Shown piece by piece: positions 28,026-37,430 of a stretch of DNA of 64,000 bases. Numbering within the stretch: position 1 is the stretch's first letter; every line of letters begins with the position of its first letter. The stretch spans positions 124,001 to 188,000 of the forward strand of contig NZ_CP060496.1 in assembly GCF_014400405.1 (NCBI RefSeq), given 5' to 3'. The notes beneath the pieces were generated by a model. That model was not told the DNA's origin and ran no database searches. It saw only the letters and a program-made list of their open reading frames with translations. Source of the DNA: Brachybacterium sp. Z12 (GTDB lineage: Bacteria; Actinomycetota; Actinomycetes; Actinomycetales; Dermabacteraceae). The position numbers and the translations under genes are program-made.

Positions 28026-29660
28026 TCAGCCGTGCGCGGCCCCGGAGATCGGCGGGAGATCGTCCTCCTCGGCGGGCGCCGCGATCATCTCCACGATGGT
28101 GTCCACGCTCACCCCGGACCGTTGCTGACCTCGCCGATCTTCACCCGGTCCTTCATCACCACGATCCGGTCGCTGAGCCGGATCAGCTCGTCCAGGTCGG
28201 AGGAGATGATGACCACGCCCACGTGGCTCGCGGCCAGGCGGGCGATCAGGGACTGGATCTCCACCCGGGAAGGGATGTCGATGCCCTTGGTCGGCTCGTC
28301 CAGCACCACCAGGCGCGGCCGGGTGGCCAGCCAGCGGGCCAGCAGCACCTCTGCTGGTTCCCGCCGGAGAGCTGATCGACCAGGGTGGCCGGATCCGCGG
28401 GCGAGATCCCGAGCTCGTCGATGTACGCGGCGACCAGCTCCTCGCGCTCGGCGCGGGACAGCGGCCGGGCCCATCCGCGCATCGACTGCAGCGCCAGCGT
28501 GATGTTCTCGCGGATGCTCAGCCCCGCGATCACGCCTTCGCTGAGCCGGTCCTCGCTGGCCATCGCGATGTGGTGGCGCAGCGCCGCGGCGGGGGAGGAG
28601 AAGGAGACTTCACGGCCGTCCACCTCGGTGCGGCCGGAGTCGGGCCGCGCGCCCCCGGCCAGCAGCCGCGCCAGCTCGGTGCGGCCGGAGCCGCGCAGGC
28701 CCGCGATCCCCACCACCTCGCCGCGGTGCAGGTCCAGATCCGTGGGCGCCAGGACGTCCTGCTGACCGAGGCCGCGCGTGCTGTAGAAGGGCGTGCCCTC
28801 GGGGTAGGTGCGGTGCTCCTGGCGCAGCGAGCCGATCCGCCGCAGGTCCTGGAGATCGCGCCCGATCATCAGCGCGATCAGCTCGGAGCGCTCCACCTGA
28901 TGGGCAGGGAACTCCGCCACCTTCGCCCCCGCCCGCAGCACCGTCAGCCGATCGCTGAGTGCGAGGACCTGCTCGAGGAAGTGAGACGCGAACACCATCG
29001 CGACCCCCTGGTCCCGCAGCCGGCGCAGCACCACGAACAGCTGCTCGACCTCCGCCGCGTCCAGGCTCGAGGTGGGCTCGTCCAGCAGCAGCACGCGGGG
29101 GCGGGTCGCCATGGCCCGCGCGATCGAGACCAGTTGCCGCACCGCGGGGAGAGCTCCCGCAACGGCCGCCGCGTATCCAGCGCGCCGAGCCCCAGCTCGC
29201 TCAGCATCTGCTGGGCGCGCTCGTGCAGCGCGTTCCAGTGGATGCCCCAGCGTCCGTACGGCTCGTGGCCGAGCATCACGTTCTCGCCGATGCTCAGGTG
29301 CTGCGAGAGCGGCACGTTCTGCAGCACCGCGGCGATTCCCGCCGCCTGAGCGTCGGCCGCCGAGGAGAAGCGCACCGGGCGTCCTTCCAGGCGGATGCTG
29401 CCGGAGGAAGGCACCACCACCCCGGCCAGCACGTTGATCAGAGTCGACTTGCCCGCCCCGTTCTCGCCCATCAACGCGTGGATCTCGCCGGCCCGCAGGT
29501 CCAGATCCACCCCGTGCAGTGCGCGCACGGGCCCGAAGTCCACGGCGATGCCCCTCATCTCCGCCGTGACTGCGGCCCCGTCGGCGGCACTGACTGTGCC
29601 CTTGCCTGCGCTCTCGCCCGGGCCCCTGCTGGCACCCCCGTCCACCTCGCGCGTGCTCAC
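28026..29660 (-). CDS. Second tandem-domain sugar ABC ATPase (RbsA class), three frameshifts
   Basis: Two-domain ATPase paralogous to the one at 25048. Domain 1: GENGAGKSTLINVLAGVV and LLLDEPTSSLDAAEVEQ. Domain 2: GLRGSGRTELARLL, signature DQLSGGNQQ, then VLLARWLATRP and VVLDEPTKGIDIP. Three single missing bases break it: opposite GGGG 29146-29149, at 28350-28351 (Lys codon of NQQK), and opposite CCCC 28112-28115. With all restored it ends at 28026 as ISGAAHG. The GTG start overlaps the LacI stop. No second permease set is visible, so it either serves the same permeases or is an orphan. Confidence 0.8.
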
Positions 29661-30679
29661 GGTCCCTGCCTCACCTTCGCGGTGGACAGCCGCACCACCA
29701 GCTCTGGCGGGATCTTCGTGCGCTGGGGGATGGGCTGGCCCTGGATCGCGGCCAGCAGCACCTCCACCACCGCGACGCCCAGCGCATCGAAGGGCTGGCG
29801 CACCGTGGTCAGCGGAGGGATCGAGTGGCGGGAGAAGGGGGCGTCGTCGAAGCCGACGATGCTGAGATCCTCCGGGACACGGATCCCGCGGTCATGCAGG
29901 CCGTGCACGATCCCGAGCGCCACCTGGTCGTTGGCCGCGAAGATCGCCGTGTAGTCGGGCAGGCGCTGCAGGCCAACCGCGAAGTCGTAGCCGAAATCTG
30001 CAGACCAGTCACCGGCCACGATCGGCCGCTCCGGCATGCCCCAGGAGCGGGTCCGGGCCCGGAAGGCCCGCTCTCGTGCCCGCGCATCGAGCCAGTCCAT
30101 CGGACCAGAGACATGCAGGATGTCCCGGTGCCCAAGCGCCGCGAGGTGATCCACCGCCATCGTCACCCCCAGCTGCTGATCCACGCACACTCGCAGCAGC
30201 TCCGCCTCCCGCTCGGGCTTGACCACCAGCACCGGCATGTCCGGGGAGATCGCCCGCAGCGCCGCGAGCGACGCAGAGCGCGGAGTGACCAGGCACAGCG
30301 CATCGATGCCGAGCCCGGCCAGCTGCTCGAAGGCGCGGCCGGCATCGGTCGAATCGTCCTCGTCCAGCGCGATCGAGCTGACCGAGTAGCCCCGCTGGCG
30401 TGCGGCGCGGTGGATCGCCCGCAGCGCGCTGGCCGGGCCGAACTCCGTCTCTGTCTCCACGATCGCGCCGATCCGCAGCGTCTTCTGCGTGGCCAGGGCG
30501 CGGGCAGCGATATTGGGGCGGTAGCCCAGCTCATCGACCGCGACGAGCACCTTCTCGCGGGTGCTCTCCTTGATGTTCGTGTGCCCGTTGAGCACCCGGG
30601 AGACCGTCATGTGGGAGACCCCGGCGATCTCGGCGACCTGGCGGATGTTCGGGCGTTCGGAGGCGGAGCGTGTGGCCAC
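29657..30679 (-). CDS. LacI-family transcriptional regulator
   Basis: 340-residue repressor-type protein, intact. The N-terminal helix-turn-helix and hinge are canonical: NIRQVAEIAGVSHMTVSRVL, then LGYRPNIAARALATQ. The ligand domain resembles periplasmic sugar-binding proteins (VPEDLSIVGFDDAPFSRHS, PPLTTVRQPFDALG). It overlaps the downstream ATPase by GTGA and so is co-transcribed with transport genes. It probably controls this locus through the palindrome at 27900. Effector sugar unknown. Confidence 0.9.
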   Translation of the reverse strand: MATRSASERPNIRQVAEIAGVSHMTVSRVLNGHTNIKESTREKVLVAVDELGYRPNIAARALATQKTLRIGAIVETETEFGPASALRAIHRAARQRGYSVSSIALDEDDSTDAGRAFEQLAGLGIDALCLVTPRSASLAALRAISPDMPVLVVKPEREAELLRVCVDQQLGVTMAVDHLAALGHRDILHVSGPMDWLDARARERAFRARTRSWGMPERPIVAGDWSADFGYDFAVGLQRLPDYTAIFAANDQVALGIVHGLHDRGIRVPEDLSIVGFDDAPFSRHSIPPLTTVRQPFDALGVAVVEVLLAAIQGQPIPQRTKIPPELVVRLSTAKVRQGP

Positions 30680-30976
30680 TGCGCCTCCTTCGGGTCGATC
30701 GTCTCATCGGTGGTCTGTTGCGGAGTCTCCTACGGTCGGCGCATTGCGATCGGCCGGCCCCGCACCGCTCATCATGCCGGATCGACTCCCTCCTGCCCTA
30801 CCCGCGTAGATCATCGTCCCGTCGGCGGCAAGGAGGTGGGGAGCGCTCGCTGCCCGGCCGCAGCTCTCGCGCAGACGCACTCCGGTGGTCCGCGCCGCCG
30901 CGGAACTGGCACGACCTGGAACACTGTCCCTCGAACGCCGCCTCCAGCGGCTCTCCGAACAATTGCGAGGTCGACG
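30680..30976. other. Divergent intergenic region between lacI-type and aldo/keto reductase genes
   Basis: About 300 bp without a gene. It must hold promoters for both flanking genes. I see no convincing operator resembling that at 27900. Confidence 0.4.
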
Positions 30977-31999
30977 ATGTCCATGCCGTACCGCACACCC
31001 GCCCGACTGGGCCGCCCGCTGTCCGTGATCGGGCAGGGCTGCTGGCAGATCGGCGCCGACTGGGGAGACGTCACCGACGACTCCGCTCAGGCCGTGCTCG
31101 GCGCCGCGCTCGATGCGGGCGTGACCTTCTTCGATACCGCCGACGTCTACGGCGACGGCCGCAGCGAGCGACTGGTGGGGCAGATGCGCAACGCCGCCCT
31201 CGACGGGGGAGCGGCCGCCGATCTCCCGTTCGTCGCCACCAAGGCCTCCCGCCGCGCCGACCCCTTCGCCCCGGAAACCTTCACCGAGGAGAACCTGCGC
31301 ACCTGGGTGGAGCGCTCCCGCAAGAACCTCGGCATGGACACTCTGGATCTGGTGCAGCTGCACTGCCCGCCGCCCGCGATCTACCGCGACGACCGCGTGT
31401 TCGACGTGCTGGACGCGCTCGCCGGGGAGAAGAAGATCGCCGCCTGGGGCGTCAGCGTCGAAACCTGCGAGGAGGCGCTGATCAGCCTCGAGCGCGAGCA
31501 CCTCGCCTCGATCCAGATCATCCTGAACCCCTTCCGCCTCAAGCCGCTCGACGAGGTGGTCCCGCTCGCGCGCGAGAAGGGAGTGGCGATCATCGCCCGC
31601 GTCCCCCTCGCCTCCGGACTGCTGACCGGCAAGTTCTCACCCAGCAGCAGCTTCGCCGCGAACGACCACCGCAGCTTCAACCGCCACGGCGAAGCCTTCG
31701 ACCAGGGCGAGACCTTCTCCGGCGTGGACTACGAGACGGGCCTCGCCGCCGTGGCCCGGCTCGAGCAGGCACTCGGCGGGGCGATGCCGCTCGCGGAGGC
31801 GAGCCTGCGCTGGATCCTCGCCCAGAGTGGGGTCACGGCCGCCATCCCCGGCGCCAGCAGCGGCGAGCAGGCCCGCCGCAACGCCGCCGCCGGCAGCGCC
31901 CCCACCCCCGCGCAGGCCGGGATCGTCGGCCGCTTCGACGCCGCCGTGCGCGAGACCTACGAGGAGCTGCTGCGCGAGTCCATCCACCCGCGCTGGTGA
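30977..31999 (+). CDS. Aldo/keto reductase
   Basis: NADPH-dependent oxidoreductase of the AKR superfamily, 340 residues. Visible: SVIGQGCWQIGADWG, DAGVTFFDTADVYGDGRSER with the catalytic Asp and Tyr, VATKASRRADPF with the Lys, LVQLHCPP with the His region, and a C-terminal cofactor segment (TAAIPGASSGEQARRNAAAG). The ATG at 30977 follows GAGG by six bases. Its place beside a sugar importer suggests a carbonyl-sugar substrate, but this is inference. Transcription probably ends at the hairpin at 32006. Confidence 0.88.
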   Translation: MSMPYRTPARLGRPLSVIGQGCWQIGADWGDVTDDSAQAVLGAALDAGVTFFDTADVYGDGRSERLVGQMRNAALDGGAAADLPFVATKASRRADPFAPETFTEENLRTWVERSRKNLGMDTLDLVQLHCPPPAIYRDDRVFDVLDALAGEKKIAAWGVSVETCEEALISLEREHLASIQIILNPFRLKPLDEVVPLAREKGVAIIARVPLASGLLTGKFSPSSSFAANDHRSFNRHGEAFDQGETFSGVDYETGLAAVARLEQALGGAMPLAEASLRWILAQSGVTAAIPGASSGEQARRNAAAGSAPTPAQAGIVGRFDAAVRETYEELLRESIHPRW

Positions 32000-32005
32000 C
32001 CCACC

Positions 32006-32036
32006 GGCTGCGCGGCCCGTCACCGGCCGCGCAGCC
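32006..32036 (+). terminator. Strong hairpin after the aldo/keto reductase
   Basis: Perfect 12-bp stem GGCTGCGCGGCC / GGCCGCGCAGCC with a 7-base loop (CGTCACC), seven bases after the stop. No T-run. Confidence 0.65.
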
Positions 32037-32084
32037 CCCTCGGAGATGCCGATCCCTCCCAGAGCGCACCCGGGATGACGCCTG

Positions 32085-32630
32085 ATGCTGGATGAGTCGA
32101 TGCCGATGCCGATGCCGATGCCGATGCTGGTGCGCTGGCCCGCCCAGATCGCCGCGGGCACCCGGATCACCGACACCATCTCCAACGTCGACTTCGCTGC
32201 CACTCTGCTCGAGGCAGCGGGGGAGGAGTCGCAGAGCCTTCCCGCGCAGCAGGGCCGCAGCTTCCTGCGCGAGCTGCACGGAGAGCAGGTGCCGGACTGG
32301 CTGCAGGCCGTCTACTACCGCTACTGGGAGCACGACGACCCCGAGCATACGCCCCCGCCCACTACGGCGTGCGCACCCCCACCCACAAGTACATCCGCTA
32401 CTACAACGACGGGCTGGGCACCCCGGCTCCTCGGACCGCATCATGCCGGTCGAGGATGAGTTCTATGACCTGGTCGCCGACCCGCACGGGATGACCAACG
32501 TCGTTCACGACATTGCGTATGCGCAAATCCTCGAACAGATGCAGGCCCTCACCGCCGAGCTGCAAGCCGAATATGGAGACGCGCCCTACGACGGCCCGGG
32601 CACCCGCGCCTGGAGTGGTCCACCGCCTGA
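32085..32630 (+). pseudogene. Sulfatase, C-terminal remnant with frameshifts
   Basis: The C-terminal quarter of an arylsulfatase-like enzyme: LVRWPAQIAAGTRITDTISN, VDFAATLLEAAG, WLQAVYYRYWEHDD, then HYGVRTPTHKYIRYYNDG and DEFYDLVADPHGMTNV in two further frames. The active-site CxPxR region and the whole N-terminus are absent, so it cannot be active. Missing C in runs at 32352-32356 and 32421-32424 and a missing G at 32612 explain the frame changes and would end it at 32630. The new N-terminus is an ATGCCG repeat. Confidence 0.7.
32100..32127. repeat. ATGCCG hexanucleotide repeat
   Basis: Four exact ATGCCG units plus a partial fifth, encoding Met-Pro repeats at the cut end of the sulfatase remnant. 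Confidence 0.85.
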
Positions 32631-32646
32631 GGACGGTAGGCAGCAC

Positions 32647-33117
32647 TCAGAACGGGAAGCCGCGGAGCAGCCCCTGGCTGAAGTTCACGAAGAAGCCGAC
32701 GAACACCAGCATCACCAGCGTGCCGCCGATCTTGATCAGCGGCCTGAGCGGGGAGAGGCTGCGCCCGTTCTTCGGTGCGATGATCCGCTCGGGCCGCTCC
32801 CGGTCGTAGAACACCGTGACCTCCTGCCCGGTGCGGTCCAGCATGCCGGTGTCACCGCGCAGCGGGTTGGTGCGCACCGTCTGCCCGCGGTCGGTGGTGA
32901 ACTCGATCGTCTCCACCATCGTCGAGCTGCGGTTGTCGCCGCTGCCGGAGATGTGAACCTGCGCCGAGATCACCACGCCACGGACCTGCTGGCCCCGCGA
33001 GGTGAGGCGTGCCCCGCGCAGCAGGTCCCGCACCCCGCTGAGCAGGATCAGCAGAGCGATCAGGCCGATGAACGCGGGGACGATCACGAACATAATCCCC
33101 AAATTCTCGAATCCCAC
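32647..33117 (-). CDS. DUF3592-like membrane protein
   Basis: 156-residue protein with a membrane segment at each end (MFVIVPAFIGLIALLILLSG and IGGTLVMLVFVGFFVNFS). Between them is a soluble beta-rich domain (GVVISAQVHISGSG, VETIEFTTDRGQTVRT, VTVFYDRERPERI). This arrangement is typical of DUF3592 proteins, whose function is unknown. Intact, single gene, convergent with the sulfatase remnant. Confidence 0.75.
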   Translation of the reverse strand: MGFENLGIMFVIVPAFIGLIALLILLSGVRDLLRGARLTSRGQQVRGVVISAQVHISGSGDNRSSTMVETIEFTTDRGQTVRTNPLRGDTGMLDRTGQEVTVFYDRERPERIIAPKNGRSLSPLRPLIKIGGTLVMLVFVGFFVNFSQGLLRGFPF

Positions 33118-33196
33118 GAGGGCCCCTCTCGGCTGACGGTGTGGCCTTCACTCTAGAGCACGTCAGAGGCGCCCGCTCGGCATCGCCGCAGGTCGG

Positions 33197-33871
33197 TCAG
33201 GCGGCGGACTCGGCCTTCGGATCGGCGGTCACGTCATGCTCCGTCTCGCCCAGCAGGTGCGCGCCGCCGATCGGGATGCTCACCCAGTCCTCGAGCACCC
33301 AGCCCTCGTCCGGGTGGCCGGTGAGGCTGACCATGCCGGTGTTGAACAGCGGGCGGTCGTGACGGGTGGCCGCGCCGAGGTTCCCCGCAAGCGAGGCGAA
33401 CACCCGGATCGAGGCGCCGTGGCTGATCACGGCGACGGTCGCATCCTCCGCGTAGAGGGAGGCGATATGGCGCAGCGCGCCCGTGTAGCGGTCCAGGAAC
33501 TGATGGCCGACCTCGCCGCCGGGCAGGCCGCCGCTGAGCTCGCCGCCGCTCCAGGCAGCCTGGTTCTGCTGGTACGCATCGACCGACTCCTCGTCGCGCC
33601 GCAGCTCGACGTCCCCGGCCTGGATCTCCTCGAGCCCCTCGGTCAGCCGCGGGCTCGTTCCCAGTGCAGCGGCCAGCGGGGCCGCGGTCTCATGGGTGCG
33701 CAGGAGGCGGGAGACGTGCAGACCCGCGATCTTCTCGTGCTGCAGGGCGCCGGGCACGGCCTGGGCCTGTGTATGGCCGAGCGCGGTCAGCCCGGGGCCC
33801 GGGTAGCCGGTGTCGAGGATGCCCTCGACGTTGCTGGGGGTCTGGCCATGACGGATCAGGAGAAGTCGCAT
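33197..33871 (-). CDS. Histidine phosphatase family protein
   Basis: Phosphoglycerate-mutase-like phosphatase, 224 residues. The catalytic RHG motif is at the N-terminus (MRLLLIRHGQTPSN). Further landmarks are VSRLLRTHETAAPLA with the Arg, GLEEIQAGDVELR and VAVISHGASIRVF with the second His. The ATG at 33871 directly precedes the RHG strand; the frame extends upstream without homology. Substrate unknown; most actinobacterial members are broad phosphatases. Divergent from dhaK. Confidence 0.88.
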   Translation of the reverse strand: MRLLLIRHGQTPSNVEGILDTGYPGPGLTALGHTQAQAVPGALQHEKIAGLHVSRLLRTHETAAPLAAALGTSPRLTEGLEEIQAGDVELRRDEESVDAYQQNQAAWSGGELSGGLPGGEVGHQFLDRYTGALRHIASLYAEDATVAVISHGASIRVFASLAGNLGAATRHDRPLFNTGMVSLTGHPDEGWVLEDWVSIPIGGAHLLGETEHDVTADPKAESAA

Positions 33872-34095
33872 GGACGGCACCGTACGCGATCCCCCGACGC
33901 GTTCGATGGACGCCAGGTGAACTCTGGGTGCGCAGGTCACAGCCATGGGAGCGATCCCATCTGCACCAGTAGCAACAGCCCCGGGTGCGCCCTCAGCAGG
34001 CGCGAGCGGCGACGGGCCGCGGTGGTCTGCATCACTGCAGGGCTGTGTCTCGCGGTAGCGTCGGAGGCACCTGCCCCGCCTGGAAGGAGCGCAGC

Positions 34096-35094
34096 ATGCG
34101 CCGCACCATCGTCAACGACCCCGAGGATCTGGTCCCGGAGGCCCTCGAGGGGCTCGTGCTCAGCCATCCCCTGATGCTCGAGCTCGAGGCCGAGCACCGC
34201 TTCGTCACCCGCCGTCAGCGGGCCACCGACAAGGTGGGCCTGGTCTCCGGCGGCGGCTCCGGCCACGAGCCGCTGCACGCCGGCTTCGTGGGTGCCGGGA
34301 TGCTGGACGTCGCCGTCGCGGGTGCCGTCTTCGCCAGCCCCACCGCGCTGCAGGTCCTCGAGGCCACCAAGGCGGCGGACTCCGGCCGCGGCGTGGTCCA
34401 GATCGTCAAGAACTACACCGGCGATGTGCTGAACTTCCGCATCGCCGGGGAGATCAGCGGCGACGACGCGATCGACACCGAGATCGTGCTGGTGGATGAC
34501 GACCTCGCCACCGACCTCGGTGAGGAGGACGGCCCCGGTCGCCGCGGCACCGCCGCGACCGTGATCGTCGAGAAGCTGTGCGGCGCCGCCGCCGAGGCCG
34601 GGGCGAGCCTCGCCGAGGTCGCGGCGATCGGCCGTCGTGCCGCCTCCCGCGCCCGCACCATGAGCCTCGCCCTCTCCGCCGGCACCCACCCCGGCGACAC
34701 GGAGCCCCAGTTCACCCTCGAGGATGACGAGGTCGAGCTCGGCGTGGGCATCCACGGCGAGCGGGGACGCGGCCGCGTCCCCTTCCGCGACGCCGACGGC
34801 CTGGTCGAGCTGCTGGTGGAGCCGCTGCGCAAGGAGCTGGACCTGCGCCGCGGTGAGGAGGTGCTCGCGATCGTCAACGGCCTGGGCGGCACCTACCCGC
34901 TCGAGCTGCAGCTCGCCGCCCGCGCCCTGCACCACCACCTGGCCGATGCCGGGATCTCGATCGAGCGCTCCCTGGTCGGTTCCTACGTGACCAGCCTCGA
35001 CATGCACGGCCTCTCGATCACCCTGATGCCCCTGGATGACGAGCAGCGCCGGCTGTGGGACGCCGCCGTTCGCACCCCTGCCCTGACCTGGTGA
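34096..35094 (+). CDS. dhaK: Dihydroxyacetone kinase subunit DhaK
   Basis: Substrate-binding subunit of dihydroxyacetone kinase, 332 residues. Markers are VGLVSGGGSGHEPLHAGFVG, IVKNYTGDVLNF and GIHGERGRGRVPF, with the His that covalently holds the ketose. AAGGAG precedes the ATG. dhaL follows ten bases later. No dhaM/PTS phosphoryl-donor gene is in the window, so the donor may be encoded elsewhere. Related two-subunit kinases act on dihydroxyacetone or on C4 ketoses. Confidence 0.93.
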   Translation: MRRTIVNDPEDLVPEALEGLVLSHPLMLELEAEHRFVTRRQRATDKVGLVSGGGSGHEPLHAGFVGAGMLDVAVAGAVFASPTALQVLEATKAADSGRGVVQIVKNYTGDVLNFRIAGEISGDDAIDTEIVLVDDDLATDLGEEDGPGRRGTAATVIVEKLCGAAAEAGASLAEVAAIGRRAASRARTMSLALSAGTHPGDTEPQFTLEDDEVELGVGIHGERGRGRVPFRDADGLVELLVEPLRKELDLRRGEEVLAIVNGLGGTYPLELQLAARALHHHLADAGISIERSLVGSYVTSLDMHGLSITLMPLDDEQRRLWDAAVRTPALTW

Positions 35095-35104
35095 GGAGAC
35101 CCTG

Positions 35105-35771
35105 ATGACCAACAACGACACCCTGCCCGACGACTTCGGTCGCAGCTTCATCCGCGGCCTGCGCGACATCCTCGGCGGTGCGGCTGAGCCCCTCGGCGAC
35201 CTCGACCGCCGCGCCGGCGACGGCGACTTCGGCACCAACGTGCGCACCGCCATGAAGCTCGCCGACCGCAACATCGAGGACGGCGAGCCCAGCAGCTACC
35301 GCGAATGGGTCACCGCGATGTACATGGCCTGGCTCGGCGTGGGCGGCACCAGCGGGCCCCTGTTCGGGATGTTCTTCCGCGACCTCGCCAAGGCTGCCGA
35401 CGGCGAGGGCGCGCCCACCCTCGCCCAGTTCGCCGACGCCCTCGGGGCCGGGCAGGCCACCGTGCAGAAGTACGGCGAGGCGAAGGTGGGGGACAAGACC
35501 ATGGTCGACGCCCTCGACCCCGCCGTCACCGCGCTGCGCGGCGCCGTCGACGCCGGAAAGGACGCATCCTCCGCGCTCGCCGAGGCCGAACAGGCCGCTG
35601 TCGAGGCTGCCCGCGCCACCGCTGAGACCGTCGCCCGCCGCGGCCGCGCCAGCTACGTCGGCGATGTGGCGGGGAGTCATCGACCCCGGCGCCGCCGCGA
35701 TCGCGCTCGTGATCGGTGCCGCCCGCGCCGCCGCCGACGGAGGAGACGTGGGCACCGCCTGGATCGGCTGA
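35105..35771 (+). CDS. dhaL: Dihydroxyacetone kinase subunit DhaL, frameshifted near the end
   Basis: Nucleotide-binding subunit partnering DhaK. The Mg-ADP site is LDRRAGDGDFGTNV with its Asp residues; GGTSGPLFGMFF and KVGDKTMVDALDPAV are also conserved. The frame breaks at GGGG 35671-35674. One missing G restores ASYVGDVAGGVIDPGAAAIA and a natural end at 35771 (GTAWIG). Repaired length is about 222 residues, slightly longer than E. coli DhaL. Confidence 0.88.
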
Positions 35772-35810
35772 GTGGGCCTTACGGATCTGGTCGGCGTCAG
35801 CCTGTTCGAC

Positions 35811-36014
35811 TCAGTGAGAGTCGCGAGAGCTGTGCTTGTCGTCGGAGATCTCGCCGGTGATCTTCCGAGCCTTCATCTGGAACGCATCGGCTAGTTCGAG
35901 GAATTGCGCATCCAAGGGATCCCGCACGACAACGCGCTGGTTGTTCCGAGACTTCATGACGACGGTGTACGGCGTGGTCTTCCGAGCGCGCCGTGTCGGG
36001 TTGTCGACACTCAT
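35811..36014 (-). CDS. Small hypothetical protein
   Basis: 67 residues, basic N-terminal half (NPTRRARKTTPYTVVMKSRN), polar C-terminus. An excellent ribosome-binding site (AAGGAGGT, seven bases before the ATG) makes it a likely real gene. I recognise no family; size and charge would suit an antitoxin or nucleic-acid-binding protein, but this is only a guess. Another short frame ends 28 bases upstream. Confidence 0.5.
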   Translation of the reverse strand: MSVDNPTRRARKTTPYTVVMKSRNNQRVVVRDPLDAQFLELADAFQMKARKITGEISDDKHSSRDSH

Positions 36015-36042
36015 CGTGACCTCCTTCGGAGGGCCAGGCCCT

Positions 36043-36153
36043 TCAGTCTACTGAACAGATCACGCGTGGCGGTAGGGGTTCCGGCACGCTCGTCTCGAGC
36101 GACAGCTTGTCCAGAACTTCGCTGATCAGGATGTCGTTCGCCTCCGAGAGCAT
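36043..36153 (-). CDS. Possible very short protein or gene fragment
   Basis: 36 codons from an ATG: MLSEANDILISEVLDKLSLE, ending VICSVD. The same frame continues open upstream as PKWDEVDVK, so it may be the 3' end of a decayed gene. It shares the strand of the small gene at 35811 and could form a pair with it. Low confidence. Confidence 0.3.
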   Translation of the reverse strand: MLSEANDILISEVLDKLSLETSVPEPLPPRVICSVD

Positions 36154-36292
36154 CTTCACGTCGACCTCGTCCCACTTGGGGCCGGGTGATCGACCGTCCG
36201 GCGAGGATTGTGGATGGGCATCCTCGCGGGCATTCCTGCAGGCCGAGCCTCCATGGCGCCGAGACGCTCCAGATCAGTGGAAGCAGCGCAGC

Positions 36293-36330
36293 GCAGGGCC
36301 CGCCGTCCACTGCTGGACGACGGGCCCTGC
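36293..36330. terminator. Long hairpin downstream of the Gfo/Idh/MocA gene
   Basis: 16-bp stem with one mismatch, GCAGGGCCCGCCGTCC / GGACGACGGGCCCTGC, loop ACTGCT, 21 bases past the dehydrogenase stop. It likely ends the minus-strand dehydrogenase transcript. Confidence 0.65.
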
Positions 36331-36350
36331 GGCGCTGTGACCGGGTGGTC

Positions 36351-37363
36351 TCAGAGCCGGATCACGTCGGCCATCTTCCCGGTGCGGGAGGACTCGTACG
36401 CCGCGAGGATCACGCCGAGCACGCTGACCCCCTCGACCTCGGTGTTGATCGGGCGCTCGCCGGTGAGCAGGCAGTCCACGAAGTGCGCGATCTCCGCAGC
36501 GAAGGTCTCCACCTCCTCGTGCTCGAAGACCTGCTCCTCCTCACCGCGCACCTGCACCCGCAGGGTCGAGCCGTCGGAGCTGAGCGAGCCCTTCTCGCCC
36601 ACCACCGAGAAGCGGTCCGTACCCGGCGCCGCCTGATACGCCCAGGAGGTGACCATCTGGCCCACGGCCCCGTTCTCGAAGCGCACCAGCACCTGCGCCG
36701 AGTCCTCACCCTCCATGAACTTCAGGCGGTGGGTGGACAGCATCGCGAAGGCGCTGGTGGGCACTGCGCCCGCGAGGTGCAGCATCAGGTAGGTGGGGTG
36801 GTAGCCGGTGTCGATCAGCTCGCCGCCGCCGGAGGTCGCAGCGTTCGCGCGCCAGCCCATCGAGTCGGGATCGAAGTCGTTGTAGAACGAGTCGGTGGTT
36901 CGCACCTCGTACACCTCGCCCAGCGTGCCGGCGTCGAGGATCTCCTTGGCCTTCGCGACGGCCGGCATGAACAGCTGGTTGTGCGCGCACATCAGCGTCA
37001 CGCCCGCCTTCTGCACCGCGTCGCTGACCTCTTTCGCCTCCTCGGGGTGAGGCACAGCGGCTTCTCGCACAGGATGTGCTTGCCCGCCGCGGCGGCCGCG
37101 AGGATCGCCGGGGTGTGGAGATGGTGGGGCAGGCAGATGTCGATCGCGTCGACGTTCTCGTCCTTCACCAGCTCCAGGAAGTCGGTGTAGCCCTTTGCGC
37201 CGGTCTCAGCCTCGCGCCGGGCGAGCGCCTCGGGGTCGACGTCGGCGATGGCGGTGACCTTCGCACGGTCGGAGACGGTCGCGTAGGCGTTCAGGTGAGC
37301 GGTGGCGATGCCGCCGCCGCCCAGGATTCCGATGCGGACGGGGGAGGGGACAGTCGTGCTCAT
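36351..37363 (-). CDS. Gfo/Idh/MocA-family oxidoreductase, frameshifted
   Basis: NAD(P)-dependent sugar dehydrogenase. N-terminal Rossmann motif VRIGILGGGGIATAHLNAY, ADVDPEA, then GKHILCEKPL with the catalytic-type Lys. The frame breaks opposite GGGG 37044-37047; one missing C restores CLTPEEAKEVSDAV. The C-terminal domain has SGGGELIDTGYHPTYLML with the conserved Asp and His. Repaired length is about 337 residues. A second family member lies immediately upstream, so two steps of one sugar pathway are likely encoded together. Confidence 0.85.
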
Positions 37364-37430
37364 GGGAAGCTCCTCAGAAGTCGTGGGGGTCGTGCTGGAC
37401 GTGCTTGGTTCGGGCGCGTGCAGGTGTGCC

